Shown here: positions 8,318 through 16,404 of the stretch, piece by piece | Numbering within the stretch: position 1 is the stretch's first letter | Layout of the letters: every line of letters begins with the position of its first letter | NCBI RefSeq assembly: GCF_013177455.1 | Contig: NZ_CP053660.1 | Location: forward strand, 2,356,001 to 2,420,000 | DNA length: 64,000 bases | Source of the DNA: Nocardioides marmotae | GTDB taxonomy: Bacteria; Actinomycetota; Actinomycetes; Propionibacteriales; Nocardioidaceae | Direction of reading: 5' to 3' | Position numbers and translations under genes: made by a program | Notes under the pieces: model-generated | What the model saw: only the letters and a program-made list of their open reading frames with translations | Databases searched by the model: none | Told to the model about the DNA's origin: nothing

Positions 8318-9253
8318 CTCCCGACGCGGCCCGTGGTTTCGGACGCGCCGCAGGCCGGTCTCTGGTGGGGGCTCCTAGGAGTAGCGGCGTTCTCACTGAC
8401 AGTGCCGTTTACCCGGGTGGCCGTCGACGGTCTCTCGCCCCTGTTCATCGGCTCTGGACGGGCGGTGGTCGCGGCCGTACTGGCCATCGCGTGCCTGGTC
8501 GTGAGCCGGCAGATCCTCCCGCAGGGTCGGCAGTGGCCCCGCTTGGCCCTGGTGGGTGGCGGTGTGGTGGTCGGCTTCCCGCTCCTCACCTCGTTCGCGC
8601 TTACCACCGCGCCCGCCAGCCACGGGGCCGTGGTCATCGCGGTTCTGCCAGCCGCCACCGCGGTGATGACCGTCCTCCGGGGTCACGAACGACCACCCAC
8701 GGCGTTCTGGGCTGCCGCCGGCGCGGGTGCTGCGGCCGCGCTGGTCTTTGCGTCCGCCCAGGGCGGTGGGTGGGGCTCACTCCACTGGGCTGACCTGATG
8801 CTGTTCGGCGCCGTCATGGCCGCCGCCGTCGGGTACGCCGAAGGAGGCCTGCTGGCGCGCGAGTTGGGCGCCTGGCAGACCGTGTCTTGGGCCCTCGTCA
8901 TTTGCGCGCCCCTCATGGTCGGCCTGACTGTCGTCTCAGCAGCGCAAGAGACACCCCACGGGACACCGCAGCAGTGGGCCTCCTTCGCCTACCTCGGCGT
9001 GGTCAGCATGTTCCTGGGGTTCTTCGCCTGGTACCGAGGGCTGGCCATCGGTCCGATGGCCCAGGTCAGCCAGGTCCAGCTCGTGCAGCCCGTCCTGAGC
9101 ATCGTTTGGGCAGGACTCCTGCTCAACGAGCATCTCACCTGGGCAACGATCGTCGGAGGCCTCGTCGTTGTCCTGTTCGCCGGAAGCGCCATTCGTGTGA
9201 GGCTGGGCGACCGCTCGGGAGCTGAGCGACGCGTTGCCCGCGTCCACTTGTAG
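8294..9253 (+). CDS. EamA/DMT-family exporter
   Basis: 319 residues with about ten hydrophobic helices in two repeated halves, typical of drug/metabolite transporters (RhaT/YdcZ-like EamA domains). Characteristic segments are FTRVAVDGLSPLFIGSGRA in the first half and QVSQVQLVQPVLSIVWA with LLNEHLTWATIVGG in the second. It probably exports an amino acid or related metabolite from the cytoplasm. It is transcribed divergently from the MocR regulator with overlapping start codons, so MocR control is likely. Substrate unknown. Confidence 0.88.
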   Translation: MSDNSSATLPTRPVVSDAPQAGLWWGLLGVAAFSLTVPFTRVAVDGLSPLFIGSGRAVVAAVLAIACLVVSRQILPQGRQWPRLALVGGGVVVGFPLLTSFALTTAPASHGAVVIAVLPAATAVMTVLRGHERPPTAFWAAAGAGAAAALVFASAQGGGWGSLHWADLMLFGAVMAAAVGYAEGGLLARELGAWQTVSWALVICAPLMVGLTVVSAAQETPHGTPQQWASFAYLGVVSMFLGFFAWYRGLAIGPMAQVSQVQLVQPVLSIVWAGLLLNEHLTWATIVGGLVVVLFAGSAIRVRLGDRSGAERRVARVHL

Positions 9254-9520
9254 CCGCGATCCACAAACGCAGGGTGCGTCTTACTGGGTGTGTCCCTATT
9301 GCACGGGTAGTGACCGTGAGCACGGGACTGCTGCACGGACAGGTGACAGCACGGTGACAACCTGACCTTCGGCAGTCCCGCCACCCAGACGCCAGCGTTC
9401 CTCGTGCCAGCGCTCACTCAGCCACAGAGTTTCGAGCCCACACACCTCATGCACCACAGGGGTGGTGCCCCGACGGCCGGCGGCCGGAGCCCGGGCCGGC
9501 GCGTTGCTACTGAGGCCGTG

Positions 9521-9787
9521 ATGAGCGTTCACAAGCTGACGGCCGGAGACGGGTACACCTACCTGACCCGGCAGGTAGCGGTGCAGGACGCGACTGATCG
9601 CGGGGCCTCTGGCCTGGCCGACTACTACGCCGAGAAGGGCGAGTCGCCTGGCCGCTGGTGGGGTTCCGGACTCCTGGGGGTCGGTCTGTCACACGGTGTG
9701 ACGGTCTCCGAGGCTCAGATGAAGAGTCTCTTCGGTGAAGGGCGCCATCCGGATGCGGCGTCCATCCGCGAGAACGTTGTGGTTCAG
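9521..9787 (+). pseudogene. MobF (TrwC/TraI-type) relaxase, N-terminal remnant
   Basis: ATG 9521 begins a textbook actinobacterial relaxase N-terminus (MSVHKLTAGDGYTYLTRQV, then DYYAEKGESPGRWWGSGL and LFGEGRHPDA). Homology stops at about residue 85-88, after which the frame runs into unrelated sequence and the att repeat. Full MobF relaxases exceed 900 residues, so the three-histidine nickase centre and the helicase part are gone. It lies just outside the left att repeat and, with the GAATAAGTGG site at 9877, looks like the residue of an older element in the same tRNA site. Confidence 0.85.
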
Positions 9788-9876
9788 GGGCCATCGCCGC
9801 CGATGTCGCTCATGTCCTCGACGAGCTCGAGAGGTCCTAGACGCGCAGACGGCGGCAAGTTGCCCGAATTTATGGG

Positions 9877-9886
9877 GAATAAGTGG
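9877..9886 (+). promoter_or_regulatory. Putative integrase arm-type site, left of attL
   Basis: GAATAAGTGG, 20 bp before the 90-bp att repeat. The same motif occurs at 10131 and twice at 48679-48700, always near an att repeat. Tyrosine integrases bind short repeated arm sites beside the core, which this fits. The assignment is from position and repetition only. Confidence 0.5.
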
Positions 9887-9905
9887 GCAATAAGCCCTCC
9901 GCACG

Positions 9906-9995
9906 TCAAATGCCAAACCGCCCCTGACCTGCGGCTCCGCAGGTCAGGGGCGGTATCTCGGTCGGGCTGACAGGATTTGAACCTGCGACCCCTTG
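9906..9995. repeat. attL: direct repeat containing the tRNA-Pro 3' half and terminator
   Basis: 90 bp, differing from 48719-48808 at three positions. It contains the 38-nt terminator hairpin (9917-9954) and the 3' half of tRNA-Pro on the minus strand, ending in the anticodon stem at CCCCTTG. Beyond 9995 the sequence diverges from the tRNA gene, so this copy is only a fragment. It marks the far end of the element integrated at the intact tRNA at 48775-48848. Confidence 0.92.
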
Positions 9996-10130
9996 TGCAA
10001 GAACGACCGGACCCAAGACGCCCGCCGCCTTGGCCCATCTCTGCGCTGACCTGCGGAAACAGCACGCCATGCGTTCACTGCGGATGCCGGAGCAGGACAT
10101 GACTTGCCCGCTTTCGCCGAAATAAACGGT

Positions 10131-10139
10131 GAATAAGTG
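10131..10139 (+). promoter_or_regulatory. Putative integrase arm-type site, inside attL
   Basis: GAATAAGTG, 136 bp inside the element from attL, identical to the core of the sites at 9877 and 48679-48700. A related AAATAAACGG lies just upstream. Together these could form the second attP arm. Confidence 0.45.
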
Positions 10140-10193
10140 CGGCACGGACGTCGGCGGCGCGCGCCCTTCCCAGTCCGCGCGACCGCGCTGAGC

Positions 10194-10227
10194 CGACCGC
10201 GCTACACCACTATCGGGGACTCAACTT
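10194..10227. mobile_element. Solo end of an IS256-family element
   Basis: 34 bp identical to the right end of the intact IS at 44178-45598 (matching 45565-45598, same orientation). No transposase remains beside it. It is the scar of a second IS copy, with about 34 kb between the scar and the intact copy. Confidence 0.8.
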
Positions 10228-10332
10228 CGAACGATGGTCGCGGACCAGGCGGGCGACCTCTCTGGCGTAGGCCCGCGCCCCTACGCCGGCCGCTACCATG
10301 ACGCACCGAGGGACTCGCGCTTCCCGCTGTGC

Positions 10333-11274
10333 TCACCAGGTCGGCTGAGCGGATCTCCCGCCCTCGGTGGGTGCCGAGTTGTCTTGCTCGACGGCGCGGC
10401 GTCGGGCGGCCCCGGTCCCGCGCTTCTCGAGGTGAGCCGCCTTGTCCTCGGGTGAGGCCTCCGCCTGCGGCTCAGCCTCTCCGCGGGGTGCCCCCGACAG
10501 CTTCTCCCGCAGGCGCTGCGCGGCCTGCTGCAGCTGGTCGGCCTCCGAGGGCTTCGCCTCGCCCTCACTGTGAGCCTCGCTCCCACCGTCCGCCGACGCG
10601 TCGCCCTCCGAATCGCCTTCCCCCTCGTCCGCGGACTCACCCTCGGAGTCGCCCTCGGCGCCGTCCTCCCCCTCCTCCGCGGAATCACCCTCGGAGTCGT
10701 CCGAGGACCGTGACTCCCCCGCCCCCTCCGAGGTGCTCGACTCCCCGTCGGCGTCGGCGGCGTCGGCCTCGTCGGTCGAGCAGCCCTGGGCCTCGGCGAG
10801 CACCTGCTGGGCCCGGGCCCAGCGTGCCTTGGCCCCTGCGGGGTCGTCGGCCTCCTCCAGGTGGTCCCCGAGGACCTCGAGGGCGAGCGCCTCGTTGAGC
10901 GCCACCCGGCACAGCGAGTGCTGCGGCACGTCCGTGCGCGCCCGCCCGAAGAGCTCAGCCGCCTCCAGCCACCTGCCCTGGGAGAAGACGGCGACCCCGA
11001 CGTCGTACGGCGCCTTCCACCTCTCGACGACGTCGATGCGATCCGCCACCCGGAACCAGCGCTCCGCCGCCGCGTGGTCGCCCTCCCGCCACGCCCGATC
11101 GCCGGCCACGGCGCTCGTGACCAGCACGCCCAGGTACGCCGCGACAGCGAGGACCACTGCGATGCACACGCCGCCGGTCCGACGCACGCGGCGTCGTGCC
11201 CGTGCCCTCACCGGATCGGTGAGACGGCCGTGGGTGCCGACCTCCTGTGCTGGGGGTCGCCTCGTCACCTTCAC
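10333..11274 (-). CDS. Membrane-anchored TPR protein with long acidic tail
   Basis: 313 residues from GTG 11274, which overlaps the preceding VWA gene stop (GTGA). An N-terminal basic stretch is followed by one membrane segment (GGVCIAVVLAVAAYLGVLVT, about residues 34-53), then tetratricopeptide-like helices (EGDHAAAERWFRVAD; GRWLEAAELFGRAR) and a Ser/Asp/Glu/Gly low-complexity region of about 70 residues. TPR proteins of this kind (BatE/BatC-like) often close MoxR-VWA operons and are thought to scaffold the VWA proteins at the membrane. It is the last gene of the eleven-gene cobalamin-riboswitch operon. The acidic tail may bind divalent cations, but this is speculative. Confidence 0.75.
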   Translation of the reverse strand: MKVTRRPPAQEVGTHGRLTDPVRARARRRVRRTGGVCIAVVLAVAAYLGVLVTSAVAGDRAWREGDHAAAERWFRVADRIDVVERWKAPYDVGVAVFSQGRWLEAAELFGRARTDVPQHSLCRVALNEALALEVLGDHLEEADDPAGAKARWARAQQVLAEAQGCSTDEADAADADGESSTSEGAGESRSSDDSEGDSAEEGEDGAEGDSEGESADEGEGDSEGDASADGGSEAHSEGEAKPSEADQLQQAAQRLREKLSGAPRGEAEPQAEASPEDKAAHLEKRGTGAARRRAVEQDNSAPTEGGRSAQPTW

Positions 11275-12221
11275 CGCTCCTCCTTCACGGCGCGCCAGCG
11301 CCGCACCGCCACCGCGAGACACACCAGCAGGGGCGGGACCAGGACCAAGGCGACCACCCAGTAGTAGTCCGCCCCCGGCACGAGCTCGCGCGCCGCGGAT
11401 CCCGCCGGGCGGGCCACGTCGGGGAGCGTCCCTCCCCCGGTGCGGTGCACGTAGGACCCGTCCAGCTCCTCGGCCATTTCCTGCAGGGTCTCCTCGTCCA
11501 GCACGGAGCGTTGTTCCACCCCGTCGCGGGAGACGAGCTCCGAGGCGCCCGGCGCGACCGGCATGACCCCGCCCGCGCTGGTGCCGTAGCCGAGCACCCA
11601 GGCCTCGTCGACCAGCTCGGCCAACGCAGCCAGGGATCCTCGTGCCGTCGACTGGGTCTGCTCGCCGTCGCCGGCGTAGACCAGCGCCCGGTCGTTGCCG
11701 GGCCGCTGGGCGGCGAGCTTCGTCAACGTCTCGTGGGCCAGCTCGACCCCGACCGAGACGTCCGAGCCCATCGCCTTCGCCGAGGGTCGCCATCCGACGG
11801 TGCCCAGCGTCGTGACCACGCTCCGGACATCGGTGGTGGCCGGCACGAGGAGGCGAGCGGTGTCGTCGAAGACGATCACCGAGACGTGGGCGCCCGCGGC
11901 ACCCGCGACGAGCTGGACCAGGTCCTCGGCGGCGCCCTCCATGCGTGAGCGCCCACCGGCGTGGTCCATGGCCCCCATCGAGGCGGTCCGGTCCAGCATC
12001 ACCACCAGGTCAACGGCGTTCTCCGCCGGGACCTCGCGCTCGTGCTGCCCCGAGGGTCGCAGCGCGACGAGCACCAGCCCCAGGGCGACGACGACCTGCA
12101 CGAGGTCCCTCGCCCTGGTGCCTCGCGGGGACCCGCGCCGCCTGCGTGCCGCGATCGCGGCGAACGTGATCGCGGCGGCCGCTGTGGTGAGCACCAGCCA
12201 CCAGTCGGGTTGCCAGGTCAT
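11271..12221 (-). CDS. VWA-domain membrane protein, BatB-like
   Basis: 316 residues. One membrane helix is near the N-terminus (WWLVLTTAAAAITFAAIAA), a second hydrophobic segment precedes the VWA domain, and a C-terminal helix (YYWVVALVLVPPLLVCLAVA) follows. The MIDAS metal site appears as MLDRTASM (DxTxS), so metal binding is plausible. The VWA domain should face outward or bind partners prepared by the MoxR ATPase. ATG 12221 overlaps the previous VWA stop as ATGA. Two consecutive VWA genes match the BatA/BatB arrangement of MoxR operons. Confidence 0.82.
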   Translation of the reverse strand: MTWQPDWWLVLTTAAAAITFAAIAARRRRGSPRGTRARDLVQVVVALGLVLVALRPSGQHEREVPAENAVDLVVMLDRTASMGAMDHAGGRSRMEGAAEDLVQLVAGAAGAHVSVIVFDDTARLLVPATTDVRSVVTTLGTVGWRPSAKAMGSDVSVGVELAHETLTKLAAQRPGNDRALVYAGDGEQTQSTARGSLAALAELVDEAWVLGYGTSAGGVMPVAPGASELVSRDGVEQRSVLDEETLQEMAEELDGSYVHRTGGGTLPDVARPAGSAARELVPGADYYWVVALVLVPPLLVCLAVAVRRWRAVKEER

Positions 12222-13183
12222 GGCCGTCTCCTCTCGGCGGCCGCGAGCATCCCGAGCCCCAGCAAGGTGATGAGCACGCCGGGAGCCGGGACGTCGAAGC
12301 TGTGCTCCTGGGCGGTGGCCAGGAGCGCCGCCCGTTCCTGCTTGGCGACGGCCATCGAGATGACGGCGGCGTTGGTCGCCTCCCCCGCGGTCAGCAGCAG
12401 CACGTCGCCGTGGGTCCGCCCGATCTGGCCCCGCAGCTCGGCGACCGCGTTCGCCTGGGTCCCCCGTGGGGTGATGCCGAAGACCATCACGTCCCGCTCG
12501 ACGGCGAGGTCGGTGGCCTCCTGGAGGGTGTAGATGGAGTCGCCGGAGACCAGGTTGTCCGTGGCCAAGACGAGGGTGCGCGCCCGCTCCTCCTGCGGCC
12601 GGTCGAAGTGCTGCACGCAGCTGGCCAGACCGTCACCGACCAGGGAGGACCCCGAGGCCGGGGCGGTGGTCCCGGCGACCGGCTCCTCGCCCCCCAGCTC
12701 CTCGCGGGCCGCGGCGAGGCGCGCGGCCACCTCCTCGTGGTCGTCGGTCAGGGCGAAGCCGGTCACGGCGTTCGCGTCGAACATCACGAAGCCGATCCGC
12801 TCCTCGGTGAGCTCGTCGACCAGCGCGCGGTAGGTGTCGACGATGTCCTCGACCACGGGCACCATCGATCCCGAGACGTCCATGCACAGCACCACGTCGC
12901 GCTGGCGCATCACCTCCGAGTCGTCGCTCACCGCGACGAGCCGGGAGCCGAGCAGCGCCAGCCCCGCGAGTGCCACCGCCGCCCCGGCGACGGCGAGGAC
13001 CCGCCGCCGCGACTCCCGGCGCAGCGTCGCCTCCCAGGACGGGAGGCGACGCAGTCGGCCGGCAGCGGCCACGAGGACGCCGGGGTCGCCCGGGGCACGC
13101 GGGGGGCGCAGCCACGCGAGGAGACCCACCGCGGCGCCCACCCCCAGGACAGCGGCGCCCACCCACCACTGGATCAGCGCCAT
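12218..13183 (-). CDS. VWA-domain membrane protein, BatA-like
   Basis: 321 residues from ATG 13183, behind GAGGTGG. An N-terminal membrane helix (WWVGAAVLGVGAAVGLLAWL) and a second one (VLAVAGAAVALAGLALLG) precede a VWA domain with a complete MIDAS motif, CMDVSGSM (DxSxS), at about residue 102. A C-terminal hydrophobic helix (APGVLITLLGLGMLAAAE) ends the protein. Known role of the family: metal-dependent protein-protein contact, with a MoxR AAA+ partner acting as chaperone. It overlaps the small membrane gene upstream by 10 bases and the next VWA gene by ATGA. Confidence 0.85.
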   Translation of the reverse strand: MALIQWWVGAAVLGVGAAVGLLAWLRPPRAPGDPGVLVAAAGRLRRLPSWEATLRRESRRRVLAVAGAAVALAGLALLGSRLVAVSDDSEVMRQRDVVLCMDVSGSMVPVVEDIVDTYRALVDELTEERIGFVMFDANAVTGFALTDDHEEVAARLAAAREELGGEEPVAGTTAPASGSSLVGDGLASCVQHFDRPQEERARTLVLATDNLVSGDSIYTLQEATDLAVERDVMVFGITPRGTQANAVAELRGQIGRTHGDVLLLTAGEATNAAVISMAVAKQERAALLATAQEHSFDVPAPGVLITLLGLGMLAAAERRRP

Positions 13184-13644
13184 GTGGTCACCACCTCGAC
13201 CGCGCGCATCCCCAGCGCGGCGACGTCCACGTCGCCCTCCGGTCGGAAGACGGCGTAGCCGAGTTCGACCAGGAGGTCGACCGCGGGCGCCAGCCGGGGG
13301 TCGCGGTCGGCGGCGACCACCCACTGCGCGCGGGTGGTGTAGTCCAGGTCGGTGCCCGTGACGGTGCCGAGGAACCGTCGTACCTCCGCACCCACGCGGG
13401 TGACCGCGTCGCGGCGCACGTCGTCGTCCCCGTCGGCCGCGGCCTCCAACAGCTCGCCGATGCGAGCCAGCGTGGCGTCGCGCAGGGGCTCGACGTCGAT
13501 GCCTTCGCCCCAGTCCCTCCCTCCCAGGGCGCGGCGCACCAGCAGCCCGACGACCGCCGCGGTCATGACGCAGCCGGCGAGGACGAACCACCACCCGGTC
13601 GCGTAGAGGACCGGAGGGTTGATGCGGTCCAGCTCATCGGACAC
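13174..13644 (-). CDS. Small membrane protein of a MoxR-VWA operon (DUF4381-like position)
   Basis: 156 residues: an N-terminal transmembrane helix (WWFVLAGCVMTAAVVGLLV, residues 18-36) and a soluble acidic helical domain ending in MRAVEVVTTWR. In MoxR-DUF58-VWA operons a protein of this size and topology normally sits between the DUF58 and VWA genes. I recognise it by position and shape rather than by a strong motif. It overlaps DUF58 upstream by 11 bases and the VWA gene downstream by 10 bases. Confidence 0.65.
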   Translation of the reverse strand: MSDELDRINPPVLYATGWWFVLAGCVMTAAVVGLLVRRALGGRDWGEGIDVEPLRDATLARIGELLEAAADGDDDVRRDAVTRVGAEVRRFLGTVTGTDLDYTTRAQWVVAADRDPRLAPAVDLLVELGYAVFRPEGDVDVAALGMRAVEVVTTWR

Positions 13645-14527
13645 GACGTCTCCGCTCCATCAGCGTCAGCAGGGCGGGGACCGCCTCGTCGAGGCGGGCC
13701 AGGTCGACGTGCGCGAGGCCCAGCCTCCGCAGGGCAGCATCACGTCGCTCCCGCCGGGCCGCGTCCGCGGCCGCCAGCTCCGCGACCAGGCCCGGGTGGT
13801 CGGCTGCGAAGCCCGGTACGGCGCGGCGCGTGCCGACGTCCACGGTCGCGACGCCGTGGCGCAAGGGCTCGGTGAGGTCGACGTCGGCGACGGTGAGCAC
13901 CACCACCTCGTGCTGGGCCGCCAGGCGCACCACGCGGTGCTCCACCTCCGGCCCCCACTCCAGGTCGTCGAGGACCAGGACCATCAGGGTGCGACGACGC
14001 AGCGCCACCGACGCGTGGTCCAGCAGGTCCAGGGTGCGTCGTCCGGCAGCGTCCGGGGCGCTGGAGCCGACCACCTCCACCAGCATCCGCTCGAGGTCGA
14101 CCTCGCGCGTGCTGGGGCGGCTGGCCCGGGGCCCGTCGGGTCCGTTGTGCACCAGGCCGACGTGGTCACCGGCCCGCAGGGCGATCCAGCCCAGCAGGCC
14201 CGCCGCCGTCACCGCGACGTCGCGCTTGAGGTCGGTGGTCGTCGGGTCCCAGTGAGCGGCTGCTGCGAGCTCCCGCCCGGTGTCGACGACCAGCACCACG
14301 ACGGCGCGCCGCTCGGCGACGTGCCGCTTGACGAGCAGGTCGCCGTGGCGCGCCGACGCCTTCCAGTCGATGTCGGCGACCTCGTCGCCCGGCACGTAGG
14401 CCCTCAAGTCGGAGAAGTCGAGGCTGCGGGCGTGGGAGGTCGAGGCGTGCCGGCCGTCGAGCAAGGTGCGGACCCGACTATGGGCCACGAGCTCGGCCCG
14501 GGTCCGGATGCGGTTGAGCAGGGCCAT
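13634..14527 (-). CDS. DUF58 protein
   Basis: 297 residues. The DUF58 signature is clear: FSDLRAYVPGDEVADIDWKA followed by SARHGDLLVKRH (family pattern R.Y.pGDd.R.IdW..sAR). The remainder resembles a VWA-like fold (VVVLVVDTGRELA) whose first MIDAS residue is kept. The protein is cytoplasmic, without membrane segments. DUF58 proteins nearly always accompany MoxR ATPases, and this one starts 3 bases after the MoxR stop. Molecular function is not established in the family. Confidence 0.9.
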   Translation of the reverse strand: MALLNRIRTRAELVAHSRVRTLLDGRHASTSHARSLDFSDLRAYVPGDEVADIDWKASARHGDLLVKRHVAERRAVVVLVVDTGRELAAAAHWDPTTTDLKRDVAVTAAGLLGWIALRAGDHVGLVHNGPDGPRASRPSTREVDLERMLVEVVGSSAPDAAGRRTLDLLDHASVALRRRTLMVLVLDDLEWGPEVEHRVVRLAAQHEVVVLTVADVDLTEPLRHGVATVDVGTRRAVPGFAADHPGLVAELAAADAARRERRDAALRRLGLAHVDLARLDEAVPALLTLMERRRRVR

Positions 14528-14530
14528 GGC

Positions 14531-15517
14531 TCAGGGGGTCGGCACGGCAGCGAAGACGGCGTCGACGACGTCGTCGGCCCGGACCCGGGTCGCCACGGCC
14601 TCGAAGGTGAGGATCAGGCGATGGCGCAGGACCTGGTGACGCAGCGCCACGACGTCCTCGGGGAGCACGTGGTCGCGGCCGGCCAGGACGGCCAGGGCGC
14701 GAGCAGCCTGGAGGAACGCGATGGCTCCTCGCGGACTGGCGCCGAGCTCGATGGAGCGCGCGACGTCGGCGGCCAGGTAGGAGTGCGGGTTCCGGGTGAC
14801 GTTGACGATCTCCACGATGTAGCGCAGGACGGCCTCGTCGACGTGGACCCGGTCCGCGACCGACTGCAGGAACACGACGTCCTCCAGGGAGGCGACCGGC
14901 TGCACGCGCGTGTCGCGCAGACCGCCGTCGGCCAGGCGCCGGAGCATCCGGGCCTCCTCGAGCGGGCTCGGGTGGTCGAGGACCTCCTTGAGGAGGAACC
15001 GGTCCATCTGGGCCTGCGGGAGGACGTAGGTGCCCTCCTCGTCGATGGGGTTCTGGGTGGCCAGCACCAGGAACGGGTCAGGCAGCCGGTGGGTCTCGCC
15101 ACCGATGGTGGTCTGCCGCTCCTGCATCGCCTCGAGCATCGCCGACTGGGTCTTCGCCGAGGACCGGTTGATCTCGTCGAGCAGCACGAAGTGCGCGTGC
15201 ACCGGCCCCAGCTGGGTGGAGAACGTCGAGGTCCGCGGGTCGTACACCTGGGTCCCGATGATGTCGGAGGGCAGCAGGTCGGGGGTGCACTGGACCCGGG
15301 AGAAGCTCGCCTTCACCGCGGAGGAGAGCACCGAGGCCGAGAGCGTCTTGGCCAGCCCCGGCACCGACTCCATGAGCACGTGCCCGCGCGCCACCAGCGT
15401 GACGAGCAGGCTGCGCAGCAGGGTCTGCTGCCCCACCACCTTGCTCGCGAAGGCCTCCTCGACGGCGGAGATGATCCGCGTGGCGCGCTCGGTCTCGTGG
15501 TCGGTCAACTGCGTCAT
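14531..15517 (-). CDS. MoxR-family AAA+ ATPase
   Basis: 328 residues. Walker A is the MoxR form (ESVPGLAKT, about residues 49-57) and Walker B is FVLLDEINRSS. Sensor 1 is in LATQNPIDEEGTYVLP, with the arginine-finger segment QAQMDRFLL after it. MoxR proteins are chaperone-like ATPases that mature complexes or insert metal cofactors together with VWA proteins. The ATG overlaps the ECF S-component stop as ATGA, which ties this chaperone module directly to a transporter operon; this arrangement is not one I know. The operon leader carries a cobalamin riboswitch. Confidence 0.93.
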   Translation of the reverse strand: MTQLTDHETERATRIISAVEEAFASKVVGQQTLLRSLLVTLVARGHVLMESVPGLAKTLSASVLSSAVKASFSRVQCTPDLLPSDIIGTQVYDPRTSTFSTQLGPVHAHFVLLDEINRSSAKTQSAMLEAMQERQTTIGGETHRLPDPFLVLATQNPIDEEGTYVLPQAQMDRFLLKEVLDHPSPLEEARMLRRLADGGLRDTRVQPVASLEDVVFLQSVADRVHVDEAVLRYIVEIVNVTRNPHSYLAADVARSIELGASPRGAIAFLQAARALAVLAGRDHVLPEDVVALRHQVLRHRLILTFEAVATRVRADDVVDAVFAAVPTP

Positions 15518-16404
15518 TCCTTCTCCTGCTCTGCGGGCGCGGTGGCCCAGAGTCGTGCGATGGCGGAACTGTCCTCGCGCCGGCGGACCGCCGCGGCGAG
15601 GTCCTCCCCGGTCCGGGACCGTGGGGTCGTGGCCCCACGGAGTGCCGGTCCGCGCAGCGCGCGCAGCACGGGCAGACCGAGGGTGGCGACGAGGAGGGCG
15701 GTGGTGAGGCCCCGGATGGTGTCGTAGGCGAGCGAGGTCTCCACCGTGTAGGACCACAGGCGGGCCAGCACCTCGCCGGGCGGCAGCCCGGGGGCGAAGT
15801 GGTCGGTCGTGGTGCCCGCGTCCTGGGCCCAGCCGATGAGGTTGAGCAGGGCACCGGAGACGATGCCCACCCCGACCGCCAGCGGGATCATCGCCAGCCA
15901 GGCGGCCAGCGTGGGCACCCAGCGCAGCGCCGCGCCCAGGGCGCCGACCACGGCCCACACCAGGCACTGGGCCGGGAGGGTCTCGGCGGGTGTCGCGAAG
16001 AGCATCGTCGAGACGAGCGCCGCGGAGGCACCGGTGAGCACGCCGGCGGCCAGGCCCAGCCCGGCACCGGCGAGCAGGGGCAGCGCGTGGACCACCTCCA
16101 CCCCGCCCGCACCGGGCGTCAGCACCGCACGCAGGAAGCAGTCGGCGGCCACCAGGCCGACCACAGCCGTGAGCTGCTGGGACTGCCGGCTCCCCTCGCG
16201 CCACACGGTGGCCGCGAGCAGCACCAGCCCCGTGGTCTGGGCGGCCAGCACCCACGGAGCCTCGAGGCGGACCTGCTCGCGGCTGGGGACGCCCACGGAG
16301 TCCCACACCGGCCAGCCCACCCAGAGCAGGCCACCGGCCAGCCAGGCGAGGGCGACCAGCGCTGACCAGGGGCGGGGGGTGCCGACGGCCGACCAACCCT
16401 TCAT
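15514..16404 (-). CDS. ECF transporter substrate-binding (S) component, CbrT-like
   Basis: 296 residues with six or more hydrophobic helices, among them LPLLAGAGLGLAAGVLTGAS, ALVSTMLFATPAETLPAQ and LVWAVVGALGAALRWVPTLA. This pattern, with an N-terminal extension of two helices, resembles ECF S components of the CbrT/QueT type. S components bind the vitamin in the membrane and dock on an EcfT-EcfA module, which is encoded by the two genes upstream. A cobalamin riboswitch in the operon leader points to B12 or a corrinoid precursor as the substrate (inference). The soluble C-terminal tail of about 40 residues is unusual. It overlaps both neighbours by ATGA. Confidence 0.75.
   Translation of the reverse strand: MKGWSAVGTPRPWSALVALAWLAGGLLWVGWPVWDSVGVPSREQVRLEAPWVLAAQTTGLVLLAATVWREGSRQSQQLTAVVGLVAADCFLRAVLTPGAGGVEVVHALPLLAGAGLGLAAGVLTGASAALVSTMLFATPAETLPAQCLVWAVVGALGAALRWVPTLAAWLAMIPLAVGVGIVSGALLNLIGWAQDAGTTTDHFAPGLPPGEVLARLWSYTVETSLAYDTIRGLTTALLVATLGLPVLRALRGPALRGATTPRSRTGEDLAAAVRRREDSSAIARLWATAPAEQEKE

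Noticed and set aside
10187..10227. Apparent tRNA fragment (GTGGTGTAGCGCGG resembles a tRNA 5' end)
   Set aside because: The same 34 bp form the terminal repeat of the IS256 element at 45565-45598, and no tRNA cloverleaf can be completed at either place.
13619..15727. 702-residue plus-strand open frame
   Set aside because: It is antisense to DUF58, MoxR and the S component, is rich in His/Gly/Arg/Gln without any domain, and arises from high-GC codon bias.
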